DNA of 64,000 bases from Druceiella hillmani (taxonomy: Eukaryota > Arthropoda > Insecta > Lepidoptera > Hepialidae). The position numbers were made by a program, and so were the translations under genes. The number at the start of each line of letters is the position of its first letter. The first letter of the stretch is position 1. The notes beneath the pieces are model-generated. The model made no database searches and was not told the origin of the DNA. It saw only the letters and a program-made list of their open reading frames with translations. The DNA lies in NCBI GenBank assembly GCA_039881145.1, contig JAYKKI010000016.1:10213501-10277500 (forward strand), given 5' to 3'. Shown piece by piece: positions 60,651-64,000 of this stretch.

Positions 60651-60740
60651 TAGAGACCGTTTATATGCAATTTAAAAAGCTTGAAATATGCATGAAAAAT
60701 GCTTGAAATATGCACGAAAACTGACAGAATATGCAACATT
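60651..60740. repeat. Sub-terminal AATATGCA repeats, left end
   Basis: ATATGCA occurs in TTATATGCAATT, GAAATATGCATG, GAAATATGCACG and GAATATGCAACA. The right end (62680-62760) has matching GATAATATGCATC, AAAATATGCTA and AAAATATGCAAATGC. Clusters like these are bound by hAT transposases. Confidence 0.75.
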
Positions 60741-60971
60741 AAATGACTAATTTTTTTGTTTGTTTTGTAAATATTATTCCTTTAGATTTAAGTCTATTGT
60801 TAGTAAATACTTGTTTTAAGTTTTACTTTATTTAATATTTATCTTTATAATTTATTGTTTCTTAATAAAATAAAAAACAATTAAGTTTTAGATTTTGTAT
60901 TATTACAAAATCAGCATACATTTAGTAAACTATCCATTGATAGACGATAATCGATACAGTAACATGTAACA

Positions 60972-62459
60972 TTATTTAATATTTTTGTAAACGTTAACAA
61001 TCAAGTATTGTTCTAAATGTTCAGTGGTAAGATTATGTCTTCGATCATTCAAAATATTTTTATAGGTCGAAAATGATCACTCTGCATTTACTGAGGTAAT
61101 TGGGCAGAACTTGAATTTGAGTGCTATGTTAGCGCTAATATTTTTTGGCAAAACTTCCGCCGGCCTATTAATAAAGCTATCAATTTGACACAAATGTTCA
61201 AAGCCTGGATTATTGTTCAAAATGTTTTCAAACTTTTCTTTAAGTTTATGCGGCAACGTACTTGGCAACGTGGAGTTCATTTGGCGGATTTTATTCATTG
61301 TTTGAATGGATTCACTCAATGCATAAAATCCGCCAAATGTGAATCGTGAGTTTCAAGCTTTTTAATACTTTCAGGTATGTAAGAAAAATTGGTGCAAATT
61401 ACAGCTATGTTTTTTTTAATGGTAAAATCGTTAAATGCTGTCTTTGACTCACAAATTGCTCTTGACTCGGCACTGTCAAAGTCATTTACTTCACCTTTGA
61501 TGGCCTCAAAATATTCATTGTAGAACAGTATAGCTTCTATCCATGTCCCCCCCATCGGGTTACAACTGGTTCAGGAGGGAGAGGAACATTTGGTATTTTT
61601 TCTTTGTAGGCTTTATTACGAGCAGGTGCCTTAAGAAACAATTTTTTGGTGATGAAATAAGTTTATATACATTCCCAAACGTGGGGCGCACTTCTTCAGC
61701 AAGTCGATGTACTCCATGGGCAAACCACGTCACATGAATCAAATTGGGATAAAATACTTGGAGGGCCTTGGCTGCTTTGATCATATAGGGAGCAGCATCT
61801 GAAAGAAATATAAATACTCTTTCTTTTGCAGATAATTCAGGAAATATTTTTTTAATACCCTCATTCACATATCTGGCGATCGTAGAATGATTAGTTTTTT
61901 CTAATTCTTTGCAGGTCACCAAATAGGAAGGAGAAGGTTCTAGTTTCAATGTACCGACAATTAAATTCGCTACATAACGACCACAACTATCGGTAGTTTC
62001 GTCAGCTGAAATCCAAATAAGGTTCTCCTAGAGTTCATTACGTATTTCTTCCATAACATTTTTATAAATTGTTGGTATATAATTTCTACGCAATGTTGAT
62101 TCGTCTGGTATATTTTGATTTAAGCAATATTTTTCCAAAAACTGTTTGAGGGTAGCATTTTTTAATTTATGGAGAGGAATATTACTTGCAAGCAATGCTT
62201 CACATAAATCCACGCTAAACCGGTAATTTTATTAACATTTAGAGCTAGAAGTAGACGCGGTTATAAGTTGCTGTCGTGGACCTTTTTTCTGCAATCCTGG
62301 GACGTAAACATTTGTCTTAACATGTTGGTCTATTTGAAACTTTTTAGTGCAAGAAATATTTTTCTCGCAAACTCGACAATATAAAACATTTCCGTCGTAA
62401 GTAAATGTTCCAGGGAAGTCACTTATCCACGAAGACACACTTTTTGTTTCGGGAGGCAT
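60972..62459 (-). pseudogene. hAT transposase pseudogene
   Basis: Start MPPETKSVSSWISDFPG (62459) with a CxxC finger (YCRVCEKNISC). Then [38 protein letters not shown] with the catalytic Asp, [16 protein letters not shown] with the second Asp, and [21 protein letters not shown]-like C-terminal signature is reduced to PITSVNAE, TGA, SFSTYKNILNDRRHNL and then TEHLEQYLIVNVY with a natural stop at 60972. Lesions: two adjacent stops at about 62229-62234, a stop at 62028-62030, a frameshift upstream of [14 protein letters not shown] (about 61610), a second in a run of seven Gs (61546-61552), and a stop replacing Arg in the terminal 'ERSFS' motif (61077). Length and layout fit hAT transposases with a CxxC N-terminal finger. 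Few lesions suggest fairly recent death. Confidence 0.9.
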
Positions 62460-62789
62460 TGTACAATTTCACACAAAAAATTTTAACTGTAGATCAATGA
62501 GCACGCGCGTCACCAATGCAAGCAATAACATGCGTAATAGAGTAGGAGGAGTAGTGCGGGAGGCGAGCGCGATGATCATTTGTCTCTTTCATTTTATTAT
62601 CGTACCAAAACAAAAGACGCGGGGCTGCTGCGCTGTACTCGAAAAATACTGTAAAAATACTGAAAAATACTAAATTATAGCGATAATATGCATCATCACT
62701 AGATCTTAGGAAAAATATGCTATTCGCGCTGAAAATGGCTAAAATATGCAAATGCATATAATCCGGTCTCTAGTTATGAATTATTATAA

Positions 62790-63242
62790 TTTTTGCTTCA
62801 AAATCCCAGTGAACAATTCGTGTTTTTATGATAGAGCTTTATTTCAGAGGTGTAGTATGGCATGGAAGGTCTAAATATTCTACAGCATGTTAACGAGAAA
62901 ATTAAAAATTTATGATTAATAAAATTAACAGAAAGTGGAAAATTTTCTAAAAAAATAATTGAATGATGCAAAGCTAAATGGAAGTTTATTAGTCATGTTT
63001 CATGTTAAAAATGTTCGAAATAAAACCGTTTAAGTTGTTAAACTATTAACATCAACTTGTTATCGAAAATTATTAATTTATGCAAGTTAACCTATATTCA
63101 AGGTATAAATCGAATCAAAATAGCTAATATTTTATGGTGACTATTCCTATATATGGTATATATATATATATATTTAAATGTATACATTTAAATGTATTTA
63201 AATGTACCTATATCGTCCTATACGTGACTGATTGAATTATTG
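62790..63242. other. No recognisable gene
   Basis: AT-rich, including a short TATATATATA tract at 63157-63172 and TTTAAATGTA repeats just after it. Confidence 0.5.
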
Positions 63243-63320
63243 ATCAAAATGTCTGAGTACTTCTGCGTTGGCTAATAACCCGGGTTATTAGCCAACCCAG
63301 AAGTACTCAGACATTTTGAT
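63243..63320. repeat. 39-bp-arm palindrome
   Basis: ATCAAAATGTCTGAGTACTT and onward is complemented by AAGTACTCAGACATTTTGAT, centred on CCCGGG at 63279-63284, with two mismatches per arm near CTGCGTTGG/CCAACCCAG. No loop. No target-site duplication seen. Confidence 0.85.
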
Positions 63321-63437
63321 TGTAAATGGTTCTATGATAAAACAACAGATTTTTTATTCCATACGAACATACCGAAATTCCCTTTAAAGCGTGAAAAATA
63401 TATCCAATTTATATTTAATAGAAATGAGATAATTCCT

Positions 63438-63439
<2 letters not shown>

Positions 63440-63513
<74 letters not shown>
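63440..63513. repeat. (TA)n microsatellite
   Basis: TA run with a single TATG interruption near 63481. Confidence 0.9.
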
Positions 63514-63514
<1 letters not shown>

Positions 63515-63516
<2 letters not shown>

Positions 63517-64000
63517 GCCACTTTTTATTAGCCTTTTCGGTGTTCAAATGGTATTATTGCGGATTTATTGGCCTTATATATTCTATTCTTTTTAAACACT
63601 TTAATTAATTTGTGTTAAATTTTAAATAGTCGTTTATTCTGCGCTATTTTTCTTAATTTGGTCATTTTTCAGAACCAGTATACCTTACAAAAATAAAATG
63701 TTCACTGCTTTTCTATTTTTAAAAAAACCGCCTTAAAGAATTTTTTGTGCCAACATTTTTTGAAACGAATAAAACAAGATACAAATCATAGTTTTCTCGA
63801 CTAAATTTGCCTTTTATGAGACTAAATGTTCAATATACAAATGAGGACAAATATTTTCAAATATCTAAAATAAAAACGTCTATGACTTCTCTAATATTTC
63901 TAATCTCTCCTTCGCCTCAAGGCTGTTTTAACTTAGAACGCTCTCTTCTAAATCTGTAGCTCTTTTATTGGTTACTTTTGCTTGACAAATCAATTAAACT
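63515..64000. other. No recognisable feature
   Basis: AT-rich to the end of the window. Confidence 0.5.

Larger units (their letters stand above)
60651..62772 (-). mobile_element. Complete but inactive hAT transposon with intact ends
   Basis: Terminal inverted repeats TAGAGACCGTTTATATGCA (left) and TAGAGACCGGATTATATGCA (right, minus strand) are flanked by an exact GTTATGAA duplication. Both sub-terminal regions carry several copies of AATATGCA in direct or inverted orientation, likely transposase binding sites. A single intronless transposase pseudogene fills the interior on the minus strand. The element is 2122 bp and belongs to a different hAT lineage from the 17784-20915 element, as ends and protein differ. 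Confidence 0.93.

Noticed and set aside
61543..61737. 64-codon frame, plus strand, inside hAT element
   Set aside because: Antisense shadow of the transposase pseudogene.
64..64000. CRISPR array or bacterial operon
   Set aside because: No regularly spaced identical repeats, no ribosome binding sites or tightly packed frames; everything points to eukaryotic nuclear DNA.

Overview
This is a strongly AT-rich, gene-poor stretch of nuclear DNA from an animal, most likely an insect. It is either intergenic or lies inside a very long intron. I see no operons, no rRNA, and no host gene with a convincing multi-exon structure. Almost everything recognisable is transposable-element debris plus (TA)n-type microsatellites. 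The insect call is an inference. It rests on a tRNA-headed SINE whose 3' tail resembles tails known from insect LINE/SINE families, and on the mix of hAT, pogo/Tigger and Merlin (ISXO2-like) fragments. Species cannot be named from the sequence.

Layout: 785-1965 holds a decayed pogo/Tigger-like element with a G-rich terminal repeat and a recognisable zinc-finger C-terminus. 2478-3060 is a degenerate tandem repeat, next to a short exon-like open stretch on the minus strand (3087-3227). 17784-20915 is a degraded hAT element with a broken transposase on the minus strand. A second, truncated copy of the same family (22499-23440) lies inverted to it, with a TIR-to-TIR palindrome at its start. 30217-30367 is an old foldback repeat. 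38082-41918 is bracketed by 148-bp inverted repeats, and a perfect 79-bp-arm hairpin sits at 41376-41538. 44451-44950 is a diverged tandem duplication. 45268-45540 is a Merlin transposase fragment. About 51085-51296 is a SINE on the minus strand. 60651-62772 is a complete but dead hAT element with intact 8-bp target-site duplications.

The most interesting system is a family of three short foldback elements at 8647-8902, 31870-32135 and 42746-43014. Each is a roughly 105-115-bp-arm palindrome followed by a conserved one-sided tail of about 40 bp, flanked by 11-13-bp target-site duplications. Each palindrome arm contains a motif that folds as a small type-I hammerhead ribozyme: CTGAAGA and GAAA core segments, a GTC cleavage triplet, and helices I, II and III all pairable. 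Helix III shows a paired change between copies (ACC/GGT versus ACG/CGT). Because the motif is in both arms in inverted orientation, a transcript from either strand would carry one sense hammerhead. Variable-length duplications and hammerheads are features of Penelope-like retroelements and retrozymes, so I infer a non-autonomous element of that kind, in an unusual foldback form.

The remaining segments are listed as regions with nothing recognisable. They may contain decayed repeats that only a library search would reveal.
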